Source of the DNA: Glaciecola sp028401415 | GTDB lineage: Bacteria > Pseudomonadota > Gammaproteobacteria > Enterobacterales > Alteromonadaceae | DNA length: 64,000 nucleotides | Assembly (NCBI RefSeq): GCF_028401415.2 | Contig: NZ_CP171821.2 | Span: forward strand, 3,100,001 to 3,164,000 | Reading direction: 5' to 3' | In this document: piece by piece, positions 52,962 through 60,910 of the stretch | Layout: each line of letters begins with the position of its first letter | Position numbering within the stretch: position 1 is the first letter of the stretch | Position numbers and translations under genes: made by a program | Notes under the pieces: model-generated | Database searches by the model: none | What the model was told of the DNA's origin: nothing | What the model saw: the letters and a program-made list of their open reading frames with translations, nothing else

Positions 52962-54049
52962 GCATTTTATTTGATAAACGCGTGGTAATGACCTTAGACG
53001 CGGGCGGCACTAATTTCGTGTTTAGTGCGATGCGTGGCGGCAGAGAAATTGTCGAGCCGATTGTGATAGATGCCAATGCTGACAATTTACAAAAGTGCTT
53101 AGATGGCATCACAAATGGCTTCAAGACGGTTAAAGACCATTTAAACGCCTCGCCAGACGCCATTAGTTTTGCATTTCCAGGCCCTTCAGATTATGAAAAC
53201 GGCATCATTGGCGATTTGGGCAACTTACCTGGCTTTCGCGGCGGTATTCCACTTGGACCAATGCTCAATGATATTTTTCAAGTACCGGTGTTTATTAGAA
53301 ACGACGGAGATCTCTTTGCTTTAGGGGAGGCGGTGGGTGGTGTATTGAGTGACATTAACAACGCCATGGAAATCAAAGGTGCAAGCAAGCGTTATCGCAA
53401 CCTTGTGGGTATTACCCTAGGAACTGGGTTTGGTGCAGGTGTGGTGCACAAGGGTGAAGTGCTAAGCGGTGACAATAATCTTGCCGCAGAAATTTGGAAT
53501 ACTTCAAACGCCATTTCCAGTGAACGCAACATTGAAGATGGAGTCAGTACACGCGCCATTATCAATGAATTTGAACAGGCTGCTGGTGTAAAAGAAACGG
53601 GATTCATGCCGGCAGATATTCACCGTATAGCCATGACAGAAGACCATGCACAGCGCAACGCCGCCCAGTTTGCATTTGAGCGCTTCGGACTGCACTTGGG
53701 AGATGCAATTTGCAATTTGATCTCCTTGTTTGACAGTTCAGTGGTCATGGGCGGCGGCATCACTAACGCAGCTCCTCTATTTATGCCCAAAGTCATGGAA
53801 GTATTAAACGGGAGCTTTGAAAACGGACATAAAAGACTCATCCACACTGCCAGCTACCTTGATAGCAATGACGCTTTTGACGAGTTTCTTAAACACAGCT
53901 CGCGACAGGTCAAAGTGCCAGGTTCAGGACGACTGGTTGAATACCATGAGCAAATCAAGGTCTTCGTGGCCAAAAGTAAGTTGGGTTGCTCAAAAGCAGT
54001 TGCCATAGGCGCTTATGCATATGCTCTGAATCGACTGACGGAAAACTAA
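52958..54049 (+). CDS. ROK-family sugar kinase, probable mannokinase
   Basis: The 363-residue protein has the ASKHA phosphate loop D14-A-G-G-T18-N and the base Asp116 in FIRNDGDLFALGEA. The second phosphate motif is GITLGTGFGAG and the adenosine region VVMGGGITNA. The usual ROK zinc motif CxCGxxGCxE is absent; the corresponding stretch reads AEIWNTSNAISSERNIEDG. It should phosphorylate a hexose at C6; between a sugar permease and ManA the expected substrate is mannose, giving mannose-6-phosphate. Fructose or glucose remain possible. Its ATG overlaps the permease stop by four bases, and manA follows three bases after its stop, so the three form a tight operon. The protein is longer than typical 300-residue ROK kinases, mainly through an insert near residues 280-320. 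Confidence 0.88.
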   Translation: MSILFDKRVVMTLDAGGTNFVFSAMRGGREIVEPIVIDANADNLQKCLDGITNGFKTVKDHLNASPDAISFAFPGPSDYENGIIGDLGNLPGFRGGIPLGPMLNDIFQVPVFIRNDGDLFALGEAVGGVLSDINNAMEIKGASKRYRNLVGITLGTGFGAGVVHKGEVLSGDNNLAAEIWNTSNAISSERNIEDGVSTRAIINEFEQAAGVKETGFMPADIHRIAMTEDHAQRNAAQFAFERFGLHLGDAICNLISLFDSSVVMGGGITNAAPLFMPKVMEVLNGSFENGHKRLIHTASYLDSNDAFDEFLKHSSRQVKVPGSGRLVEYHEQIKVFVAKSKLGCSKAVAIGAYAYALNRLTEN

Positions 54050-54051
54050 CT

Positions 54052-55035
54052 ATGTACCCTTTAGTATTCACCCCAATTTTGAAAGAAAAATTATGGGGCG
54101 GGAAGAACTTGCCAAAGTTTTACCGTGATATTGAGCACAACACAGATGCGCCAATTGGTGAAGCGTATTTAATTTCTGGTCTGGAGACAGATACCTCGGT
54201 TGTGCAAAATGGATTTTGGGCAGGCTTGAGCCTGAATCAACTAATACAGCAATACCAAGGTCAGTTCGTTGGGCAAAAAGTTTTTAAGCGTTTTTTCCAT
54301 CGATTTCCGCTTCTAATCAAAATCATTGACGCGGCTGATGATTTGAGTCTCCAAGTGCATCCAAACGATGAAGTAGCCAAAAAGCACGGAGAGAAAAATG
54401 GTAAAACTGAGATGTGGTATGTGGCTGGAACGACACGCGAAAAGTCGTCAATTATCGCTGGATTCAAAGAGCCCATAACGCAATCTCAACTTTTTGAAAC
54501 ACTTTGTAATGGCGTCGTCAGTAAATACCTCCAAAAGATCCCCGTTCAAAAGGGAGACGTGTTTCAAATAGACGCGGGTAAGGTGCACTCGATTGGTGGT
54601 GGATGTCTAATGGCTGAAATACAACAAACGTCCGATCTCACTTACCGTATTCACGATTTCGACCGCAAAGACAGTAAGGGTGTTAAGCGTGCGCTTCATT
54701 TAGACGAAGCAAAAGATGCCATCAATTATGGCGATGCCAGCAGTGGGAAAGTTCAATATGAGCAGGACAGGCAAGGTGCACAGACCATTGTTGATTGTCC
54801 TTACTATACGAGTAATCTGCTTCATTGTTCTGATGCTTTATCGCGTGATTACAGGCGCTTAGATTCGTTTGTTGTTTTATTAGGTGTTGAAGGCATGTGT
54901 CACGTGCTTGCCAATGGAGCAAAGGTAGGTCTTGACAACTTAAACGCGGTGCTGATGCCAGCTAATGTCAATCAGCTCCAGATTAAGCCTTTAGGCAAAA
55001 GTTGTAAAGTGCTCGAAATATTCATCAGTGGATAA
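54052..55035 (+). CDS. manA: Mannose-6-phosphate isomerase, type I
   Basis: From the ATG at 54052 the protein is 327 residues and begins MYPLVFTPILKEKLWGG, the standard type I start. Codons upstream to 53986 overlap the kinase gene and are rejected. Zinc-site motifs LQVHPNDE and IQTSDLTYRIHDFDR-like (EIQQTSDLTYRIHDFDR) are intact, as is the VHSIGGGCLMAEIQ segment that supplies the His and Glu ligands. It interconverts mannose-6-phosphate and fructose-6-phosphate, delivering mannose to glycolysis. It is the last gene of the permease/kinase/isomerase operon. The short size matches the compact Bacillus-like class rather than the 390-residue E. coli enzyme. Confidence 0.95.
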   Translation: MYPLVFTPILKEKLWGGKNLPKFYRDIEHNTDAPIGEAYLISGLETDTSVVQNGFWAGLSLNQLIQQYQGQFVGQKVFKRFFHRFPLLIKIIDAADDLSLQVHPNDEVAKKHGEKNGKTEMWYVAGTTREKSSIIAGFKEPITQSQLFETLCNGVVSKYLQKIPVQKGDVFQIDAGKVHSIGGGCLMAEIQQTSDLTYRIHDFDRKDSKGVKRALHLDEAKDAINYGDASSGKVQYEQDRQGAQTIVDCPYYTSNLLHCSDALSRDYRRLDSFVVLLGVEGMCHVLANGAKVGLDNLNAVLMPANVNQLQIKPLGKSCKVLEIFISG

Positions 55036-55288
55036 CCATCTTATATTTTAAAAAAACGATGCACGGCAGCTGCGTATTTAACGATTTCTCCTTTTCATTC
55101 ACAGCTTCACGCTCCTCATAAACATCCCACCAACATGTAATTTTGACTTTACACCTGTGTAAGAACTTCCAAGCATATTTCGTGAGTGTATATTTTTTGT
55201 ATTAAAAACAATGGTTTATTTTCGGCACGATTTGCGCATTCGGATAAGTCGAACAAGCTGTTACTACATCTTAAATTAAGGAGTTCTC

Positions 55289-55465
55289 ATGTTAGGTTGG
55301 GCAATTACATTTTTCATTATCGCGATCATCGCAGCTGTTTTTGGATTTGGCGGCATCGCTGGAGCAGCGACAGGGATAGCACAAATTTTATTCTTCGTTT
55401 TTGTGGTTTTATTAGTGCTTTCTTTAGTCGTCAATGCCCTGAAGGGCAAAAAGCCAAAGGTATAA
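55289..55465 (+). CDS. DUF1328 small inner-membrane protein (YtjA-like)
   Basis: A 58-residue frame starts with ATG at 55289, with aggag eight bases upstream, and ends with TAA at 55463-55465. The product MLGWAITFFIIAIIAAVFGF then GGIAGAATGIAQILFFVF has two hydrophobic helices joined by a Gly/Ala-rich turn and ends in a Lys-rich tail. This is the conserved form of DUF1328 proteins. Their function is not known; in enteric bacteria related genes are linked to envelope or osmotic stress. A small lipoprotein gene and an MscS channel follow, which fits such a role. Confidence 0.92.
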   Translation: MLGWAITFFIIAIIAAVFGFGGIAGAATGIAQILFFVFVVLLVLSLVVNALKGKKPKV

Positions 55466-55512
55466 GCAGTCATTTATAAACAATCATTTTTACAATTTCA
55501 CGGGAGAGTATC

Positions 55513-55710
55513 ATGAATACATTAATTAATAATTTAGCGAAACTATCAGCAGTAACTTTATTTGTGTTCACACTAGCTGCTTGCGGCGATAGTGACGCTG
55601 AAGACGCAGGTGAGGCAATTGACGAAGTTGTTACTGATGCAGGAAATGCAGTGGAAGATGCATGTGAAGATGTTAAAGAAACGGCTAATGCCGAAGATAA
55701 AGATTGCTAA
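55513..55710 (+). CDS. Small acidic lipoprotein, entericidin-like
   Basis: The 65-residue protein has a type II signal peptide with lipobox LAAC (Cys24). Its mature part of about 42 residues is rich in Asp, Glu and Ala (DAEDAGEAIDEVVTDAGNAVEDA) and can form one amphipathic helix. Two further Cys (about 50 and 65) may pair. It resembles small entericidin-like or stress-induced lipoproteins, with no exact family recognised. A gggaga ribosome site precedes the ATG and a strong terminator follows. It is probably cotranscribed with the DUF1328 gene, 47 bases upstream. Confidence 0.85.
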   Translation: MNTLINNLAKLSAVTLFVFTLAACGDSDAEDAGEAIDEVVTDAGNAVEDACEDVKETANAEDKDC

Positions 55711-55723
55711 TTAAGCAGCGCCG

Positions 55724-55757
55724 AAGCTCCCCTAACGAGAGGGGAGCTTTCTGTTTC
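55724..55757 (+). terminator. Rho-independent terminator after the small lipoprotein gene
   Basis: A perfect 10-bp stem (AAGCTCCCCT 55724-55733, AGGGGAGCTT 55740-55749) with a six-base loop AACGAG is followed by a T-rich tail (TCTGTTTCTA). It lies 13 bases after the lipoprotein stop. Confidence 0.88.
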
Positions 55758-55779
55758 TAAAGCACCTTAGGAGTACGGT

Positions 55780-56760
55780 TTGGAGTTAGATGCACTCAAC
55801 AATTTCTGGACGCTGATTTACGACAAAGTAAATTCTTGGGTTGAGTCGGGAATAAAGCTACTGCCAAATATGGTGGTTGCGTTAATCATTGCGATTGTAT
55901 TTGCGATTATTGCACGGATTGCCGGACGCTTGATGTCGTCTGTGTTGCATAAAATGTTCGAATCCAAGCAAATTGCAGATTTACTTGCGGCGATTTTCAG
56001 AGTAATCGTATTTATTGCCGGTATTTTTATTGCGCTTGAGTTCTTGGGCCTTACGGGGACGGTCACATCACTGCTAGCAGGTGCAGGTATTGTAGGTTTG
56101 GCAATTGGATTTGCCTTCCAAGACATGACAGAAAACTTAATTGCGGGCATCGCTATGGGGATACGCAAGCCGTTTCAAATTGATGATGTGATTGAAGCTG
56201 AGGGGGTATTTGGCACCGTCAAAGCGATTAACTTGCGCAATACGCTAGTTGAAACCTTCTTTGGACAACTTGAAGTTATTCCAAATAAAATTCTATTTCG
56301 CAACATCGTAACCAACTATACCCACGAAGGTTATCGCCGCATCGAGATTCCCGTAGGTATTTCTTATGCAGACGACATTGATGAAGCAGCGCATCTCATC
56401 GAATCAAAGCTTAAGGAACAAGACTGGATCATCAACAAAGACGACGTCAATGTGTTCGCGGAAGGCTTTGGCGACAGTAGTGTCAACCTTCTAGTTTGGT
56501 TTTGGATAGATTATCCAGGGGAGCCTGGCTACATGCTAGCGAGGCACAGAGGGGTGTCGCTTGTCCACAAAACACTTGCAGAAAATAACATCCTTATCCC
56601 ATTCCCAATTCGCACTTTAGATTTTGGGATTAAAGGCGGTGAAAAGCTAAATGCAATGTTGCAAGAACAACAGAAAACCTCAGCAAATCAATATGACTGT
56701 GAGCACTCTCGCGAGAAACGCGATTCTGTAGATAGGTCAAATCGTGACAAAAGTCAGTAA
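55780..56760 (+). CDS. Small-conductance mechanosensitive channel, MscS family
   Basis: The 326-residue protein starts with TTG at 55780; an aggag at 55769-55773 with six-base spacing supports it. Three membrane helices (about residues 20-125) lead into the pore helix, with Gly/Ala packing (TSLLAGAGIVGLAIGFAFQDMTENLIAGIAMGI). The beta domain (FQIDDVIEAEGVFGTVKAINLRNT) and the vestibule domain, ending LIPFPIRTLDFG, follow. This compact layout is that of E. coli MscS or YnaI-like channels and differs from the larger channel at 17346. It opens under membrane tension. A hydrophilic tail of about 40 residues (HSREKRDSVDRSNRDKSQ) follows the core. Confidence 0.94.
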   Translation: MELDALNNFWTLIYDKVNSWVESGIKLLPNMVVALIIAIVFAIIARIAGRLMSSVLHKMFESKQIADLLAAIFRVIVFIAGIFIALEFLGLTGTVTSLLAGAGIVGLAIGFAFQDMTENLIAGIAMGIRKPFQIDDVIEAEGVFGTVKAINLRNTLVETFFGQLEVIPNKILFRNIVTNYTHEGYRRIEIPVGISYADDIDEAAHLIESKLKEQDWIINKDDVNVFAEGFGDSSVNLLVWFWIDYPGEPGYMLARHRGVSLVHKTLAENNILIPFPIRTLDFGIKGGEKLNAMLQEQQKTSANQYDCEHSREKRDSVDRSNRDKSQ

Positions 56761-56827
56761 ATTGCGCTACCGGTAGTTAGAGTATTGTCAATTTCAATTA
56801 ATTAAATAGTGTTCAAGGAGATTAAAA

Positions 56828-57205
56828 ATGACGAACAAAAGTATTCGCAGTAATATCACTAACAAAATAGCCGCCTTAGTGGCAATGTCGCTATTTCTAT
56901 GCACAAGCGCATATGCCGCGCCACAAGTGGATGAAAATACGTCTGACGCGACTTTATTAAAGGGTAAAGATTTAAGCGTTATGTTTGAAGCGCCCACGCC
57001 TATCGCGCGCATGACTTTCACTGTAGAAGGAGTGAGCTCACCTGTCGAAGTTACGTATAAAGACAATACCGCGTTATTACATGTAAGTGCCTTGAGTGAC
57101 GAAGAGCGGATGAAGGTAAAGTCTGCGTACCGCGCTTTTTCGGGCTCAGATGCAGTAATTGTATTTAATGGCACTAAAGATGAGCCTAACCATGATCAAC
57201 GATAA
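56828..57205 (+). CDS. Exported small protein of unknown function
   Basis: The 125-residue protein has a signal peptide (about residues 1-31, cleaved at AYA). The mature part of about 95 residues is mostly beta in pattern (LSVMFEAPTPIARMTFTVEG and SPVEVTYKDNTALLHVSALSDEE) and has no Cys. A strong ribosome site (aaggag) sits before the ATG. It overlaps nothing and is followed two bases later by the DUF2254 gene, so the two are likely cotranscribed. I do not recognise a family; a periplasmic partner of the DUF2254 membrane protein is one possibility. Confidence 0.75.
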   Translation: MTNKSIRSNITNKIAALVAMSLFLCTSAYAAPQVDENTSDATLLKGKDLSVMFEAPTPIARMTFTVEGVSSPVEVTYKDNTALLHVSALSDEERMKVKSAYRAFSGSDAVIVFNGTKDEPNHDQR

Positions 57206-57207
57206 TC

Positions 57208-58581
57208 ATGTCTAAAAATTGGAGTAAAGTGCTAAAACGCGCGGCTCCATCTAATGTATTTTTAGTTTTGGCTAAGCGCCTGATGGTGCTTAGCCGTAGT
57301 TTTTGGGCATTACCAACCTTTTTGATTATCATATCCAGCGCGTTAGTACTTTTTCTTGTACAACTTGACCAAGACTTACAGTACTCCAATCACTCACTGC
57401 TTGTCCTTTTAAATGACTTACAGCCTAACGCGGCCTTAAGTCTTATGCAGGTAGTGGCAGGTTCAATCATCACTATCACCAGTATTGCTTTCTCAATGAC
57501 TTTAGTTGTACTGACTATGGCGTCGCAGCAGTTTGGTCCACGCCTAATTGGTAATTTCATTGAAGATAGAAGAACGCAGTGGGTTTTGGGCATACTAACC
57601 GCTACCTTTGTGTATTGCCTGCTTGCAATGCGGGCGGTTAACACTCAAATGGGCGAGGCTTTTATGCCGGGCTTAACTGTATCGATGGGTTTGGTGCTTG
57701 CGATAGTCTGTGTTTTCACGCTTATCTATTTCATTCATCATGTCGCGATATCTATTCAGGCAGACAATGTTATTAAAAAGGTATCGCAGCAACTGGGCAC
57801 TGATTTTGAGACTTTGATCACCCAAAACTGCAACAAGTTCAATCAGGGTATCCATTTATTCGAGCCCGATAAATGCGCCTATAATCAAGAGGTGACGAGT
57901 GAGTATGCAGGCTATATCCAAGGCATCAACTATGAAGGAATGGCTGCCTACGCGAAAGACTTAAGTGGCGTTATCCAACTTCAGGTGCGCACAGGACATC
58001 ATGTTTTATGTGGTATTGCCTTGGCCAAAATCCATAGCGATGTTCAACTCTCGTCGAGCGAAATTGATTTGCAGCGCTTTTTCATTATGGGCCATGAACG
58101 AACGCCCATGCAAGATCCAGAGTTTAGAATCAATCAACTTGTGGAGATGGCTTTACGTGCATTATCACCAGGGATAAACGACCCTTACACGGCTATTCAT
58201 TGCATCGACAGTCTTGCGCTTCGTCTAAGTCAATTATCAAATATGGATTTATCACAAGCCTTAGTGCTAGATGAAGAGGATCATCTGCGTGTAATTACAC
58301 GTCAGCCCACCTTTGCTGGCTTATTAAATTGTGCATTTGACCAGATACGTCAACATGCCCTTGATCATGTTGCCGTTGTGGTGCGTTTATTGGAAGTTTT
58401 TGCGCAATTGTTGGAATTATCAAAAAAACAGAGCGCGAATCATGAGGCGATAATGGCGCAAGTTCAGCTTATAGAAACCGCGTGCGCCAATCTAAATATG
58501 TCCGAAAGTGAGCGACAGGCTGTTAGCTGTCGCTTGAATGCATGTTACGAATCACAGTCTGAGGCAATGAAACGGGAATGA
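57208..58581 (+). CDS. DUF2254 family membrane protein
   Basis: The 457-residue protein has four hydrophobic helices in the N-terminal half (about 32-55, 75-110, 125-150 and 155-180), with motifs SFWALPTFLIIISSALV, VAGSIITITSIAFSMTLVVL and QFGPRLIGNFIEDRRTQWVLG typical of DUF2254. A large soluble C-terminal domain holds MALRALSPGINDPYTAIHCIDSLA. The family is widespread and uncharacterised. The gene starts two bases after the small exported protein and its end overlaps the convergent DUF2177 gene by 37 bases. The C-terminal helices after about 380 look like a dimerisation coil. Confidence 0.9.
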   Translation: MSKNWSKVLKRAAPSNVFLVLAKRLMVLSRSFWALPTFLIIISSALVLFLVQLDQDLQYSNHSLLVLLNDLQPNAALSLMQVVAGSIITITSIAFSMTLVVLTMASQQFGPRLIGNFIEDRRTQWVLGILTATFVYCLLAMRAVNTQMGEAFMPGLTVSMGLVLAIVCVFTLIYFIHHVAISIQADNVIKKVSQQLGTDFETLITQNCNKFNQGIHLFEPDKCAYNQEVTSEYAGYIQGINYEGMAAYAKDLSGVIQLQVRTGHHVLCGIALAKIHSDVQLSSSEIDLQRFFIMGHERTPMQDPEFRINQLVEMALRALSPGINDPYTAIHCIDSLALRLSQLSNMDLSQALVLDEEDHLRVITRQPTFAGLLNCAFDQIRQHALDHVAVVVRLLEVFAQLLELSKKQSANHEAIMAQVQLIETACANLNMSESERQAVSCRLNACYESQSEAMKRE

Positions 58582-58976
58582 ATAATTGAAGCAAGATAGC
58601 CAATAATGGCTGACATTGTCGTCACGCATGTGCCCCACGCCCAGTCTTTGAACGTTATGCCCAAAGGCCAGTCGGCGATAATTGCGTAGTTTGTCAGGTT
58701 ATAAGCGCCGTAACTTGCTACACCAAGCACAAAAGCGTTTAGGCCTACGCTGATAATGTTGGGCTTCGCACCATTGAAAATTGTTAAGCGAAGTATACAA
58801 GCACTGTAAATAAGATAAAAAGCGGCCCAAGGCCAGATTGGATAAATATTGCGCATCATATCGCCAATGCTGGAGGTGTAATCTGACTTAGCGACAATGC
58901 CCAGCCATATAAAGTCAGCGATAAGGTAAGTAATTAAGATCGCCAGATAGGGTATAAGATATCGTTTAACCTGCAT
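58545..58976 (-). CDS. DUF2177 family membrane protein
   Basis: The 143-residue protein has four hydrophobic segments. It shows the conserved DUF2177 pattern: an N-terminal helix with ADFIWLGIVAK, a second helix FYLIYSACILR, then GVASYGAYNLTNYAIIADWPLGIT and DWAWGTCVT. Function of the family is unknown. Its 3' end overlaps the DUF2254 gene tail-to-tail by 37 bases, so transcription of one may interfere with the other. The ATG at 58976 faces the signalling operon promoter region. Confidence 0.88.
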   Translation of the reverse strand: MQVKRYLIPYLAILITYLIADFIWLGIVAKSDYTSSIGDMMRNIYPIWPWAAFYLIYSACILRLTIFNGAKPNIISVGLNAFVLGVASYGAYNLTNYAIIADWPLGITFKDWAWGTCVTTMSAIIGYLASIIHSRFIASDCDS

Positions 58977-59226
58977 GTAACATTCCTATATGTATGTGTT
59001 GATTGATTTCTTACAGTTGACAGCGTTCAGCGGGTAAACTGAACCTACTGCGACTAAGAGCAGATATTGAGCCATCTATAGGTTTCTTCGTATCTAGCTG
59101 TTCTTTATAAAAAAATTCGGTATTTGATTCGAATGCATTAGACAATGTGTGTAAGTTTTACATACCCAACTATAGAAGGTACGCCGTATGTGTGCCGCCG
59201 ACAATGTGCCTAAATGAGGAATATGA

Positions 59227-60615
59227 GTGAAATCTATTTTACTAATTGATGATGACACTGAATTTACCCAAGTGTTTAGTAACATCATTGAGCATCTTGG
59301 TCACCACGTATCGATATCTGATTCGGTCAAAGACGCAAAGGATTGGTTAAGCCTGAATGAGTTTGACCATCTTCTTATTGACTTTATGCTGCCGGATGGC
59401 AGTGGCCTGCATGTATATGAGCATCTCCAAAAAATTAAGAAAATGCCTAAGGTAACCTTTATAACAGGTAATCCGGATATTAAAAATGCGATTTCGCACA
59501 TTGCAGGCCCCTCAGTGAATTATTTAATGAAGCCTATTCAACGCGAAGATATTGAAGCTGTTCTAAATCCAAAACGGGCAATGTCAAACCACTTATCAAG
59601 AAGCGATGCAAATTCACGATTGGCAGAAAAAGCTAATAATGTAAAATATGCGCCAAAAATCCAGAATGAAGTGCAGTCTCATTTTGAATGCTTAATTGGC
59701 GAGTCTGACGCAATGAAGAAGCTTTATGTAATGATTGAGCGAGTGGCTCGCTCAGACGCCAACGTCATGCTTATGGGGGAGAGCGGCGTAGGTAAAGAAT
59801 TAGTAGCACAAGCCATACATAATGCAAGCTCTCCGCCGGGAGACCTCATTGCAACAAACTGTGGCGGGTTTTCAAAAGAACTAATTGGTAGCGAACTATT
59901 TGGGCACGAAAAAGGTGCATTTACCGGCGCATCAATGCAAAAACCTGGCGTGTTCGAACGCGCACATAAAGGCACTTTATTTTTGGATGAAGTGACCGAA
60001 ATGCCGCTTGATATGCAGCCTAATTTATTACGTGTACTCGAAACTAAGCGCGTTGCGCGTGTCGGCGGAACGCGTGAGTTCCCTATTGAATGCCGAGTCA
60101 TCAGCGCGACGAATCGCACTATTGAACAGATTGCGCAGGAAAACATTTTGCGCGAAGACATCTATTTTCGTTTAGCTGTCTTTCCGATTACGATCCCAAG
60201 CTTGAGAGAGCGCAAAGAAGACATTCCTTTATTGAGTCGAGCTTTTTTACAGCAGCTCAATCAAGAACATGGTGAAACATTTTCATTTAGTGATGCTCAA
60301 ATTAATCAACTCGAACAACACGACTGGCCGGGTAATGTGAGAGAGTTGCGTCATGCAATTCACCGAGCTTTTATTATGAGTGACCCGGGGGGTAAGAAGG
60401 TCGAACTGCCTAAGCATTTTGATTCACCTTTTTCACAAAAAAATCAGAATATGGGCACGGCGAGCGTGGGTAAAACAATCGATGAGATTGAACGCGAGCT
60501 TATATATGCCACGCTTGCGAAGGTTGACAACAACAAAACCTCTGCGGCTGAGATGCTTGGAATTAGTACAAAAACACTATACAACCGTCTTCACGCTTAT
60601 GGGGATGAACTTTAA
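59227..60615 (+). CDS. Sigma-54-dependent response regulator (NtrC family)
   Basis: The 462-residue protein starts with GTG at 59227, with gagg nine to twelve bases upstream; an ATG four bases earlier is out of frame. A receiver domain (about 1-120) has the acidic pair D8-D9 and phospho-acceptor Asp52 (LIDFMLPDGSG). A AAA+ domain (about 155-390) has Walker A G184-ESGVGKE, the sigma-54 contact loop G230-AFTGA235 and Walker B GTLFLDEV. A Fis-type DNA-binding helix-turn-helix ends the protein (TSAAEMLGISTKTLYNRL). All key residues are present, so it should activate sigma-54 promoters when phosphorylated. It leads an operon with the H-box protein, a histidine kinase and a hybrid kinase. Its targets are unknown. 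Confidence 0.95.
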   Translation: MKSILLIDDDTEFTQVFSNIIEHLGHHVSISDSVKDAKDWLSLNEFDHLLIDFMLPDGSGLHVYEHLQKIKKMPKVTFITGNPDIKNAISHIAGPSVNYLMKPIQREDIEAVLNPKRAMSNHLSRSDANSRLAEKANNVKYAPKIQNEVQSHFECLIGESDAMKKLYVMIERVARSDANVMLMGESGVGKELVAQAIHNASSPPGDLIATNCGGFSKELIGSELFGHEKGAFTGASMQKPGVFERAHKGTLFLDEVTEMPLDMQPNLLRVLETKRVARVGGTREFPIECRVISATNRTIEQIAQENILREDIYFRLAVFPITIPSLRERKEDIPLLSRAFLQQLNQEHGETFSFSDAQINQLEQHDWPGNVRELRHAIHRAFIMSDPGGKKVELPKHFDSPFSQKNQNMGTASVGKTIDEIERELIYATLAKVDNNKTSAAEMLGISTKTLYNRLHAYGDEL

Positions 60616-60697
60616 CGTTCATTCTATGCCAAACGGGCCTCGAGAATGATTAAAAATGCACACACGAATCTAATTAGAGAGAATCAGAGGAGCAAGC

Positions 60698-60898
60698 ATG
60701 GCTAATATGGATAAATTTGCGCAGCAAATACATGACGCTCGCCGTCCTCTCAATAATATTTCCATGCAGGCAGAACTTATTAAGATGCTTGCAGAATCGA
60801 ATGAGCAAGCGACTGATATACTCGCCGCAGCTGATAAAATCATTCAGTATTGTCAGCAATGTAGTGAGCAACTGCAAACGATGCAAAAACATCGATAG
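60698..60898 (+). CDS. Stand-alone H-box (HisKA/DHp-like) small protein
   Basis: The 66-residue protein has an excellent ribosome site (agagga, seven bases upstream). Residues 10-22 read QIHDARRPLNNIS, which fits the histidine-kinase H-box pattern H-(D/E)-x-R-x-P-L-N-x-I around His12. A second helix (about 36-60) can complete a two-helix hairpin like the dimerisation and histidine phosphotransfer domain. There is no ATP-binding domain, so it cannot be a kinase by itself. It may be a phosphotransfer protein in the Spo0B manner, or a binding partner of the adjacent kinase or regulator. It lies between the response regulator (82 bases) and the CHASE3 kinase (12 bases) and so is cotranscribed. 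Function is inference. Confidence 0.75.
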   Translation: MANMDKFAQQIHDARRPLNNISMQAELIKMLAESNEQATDILAAADKIIQYCQQCSEQLQTMQKHR

Positions 60899-60910
60899 AG
60901 GCTTTAACAG

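Noticed and set aside
55211..55245. A sigma-54-like promoter (GGCACG...TGC) before the DUF1328 gene
   Set aside because: The GG and GC elements are eight bases apart instead of ten, so the spacing does not fit.
55276..55473. A leftward 65-codon frame opposite the DUF1328 gene
   Set aside because: The rightward 58-codon DUF1328 frame has a proper ribosome site and a conserved family sequence. The leftward product is Lys/Thr/Met-rich with no family.
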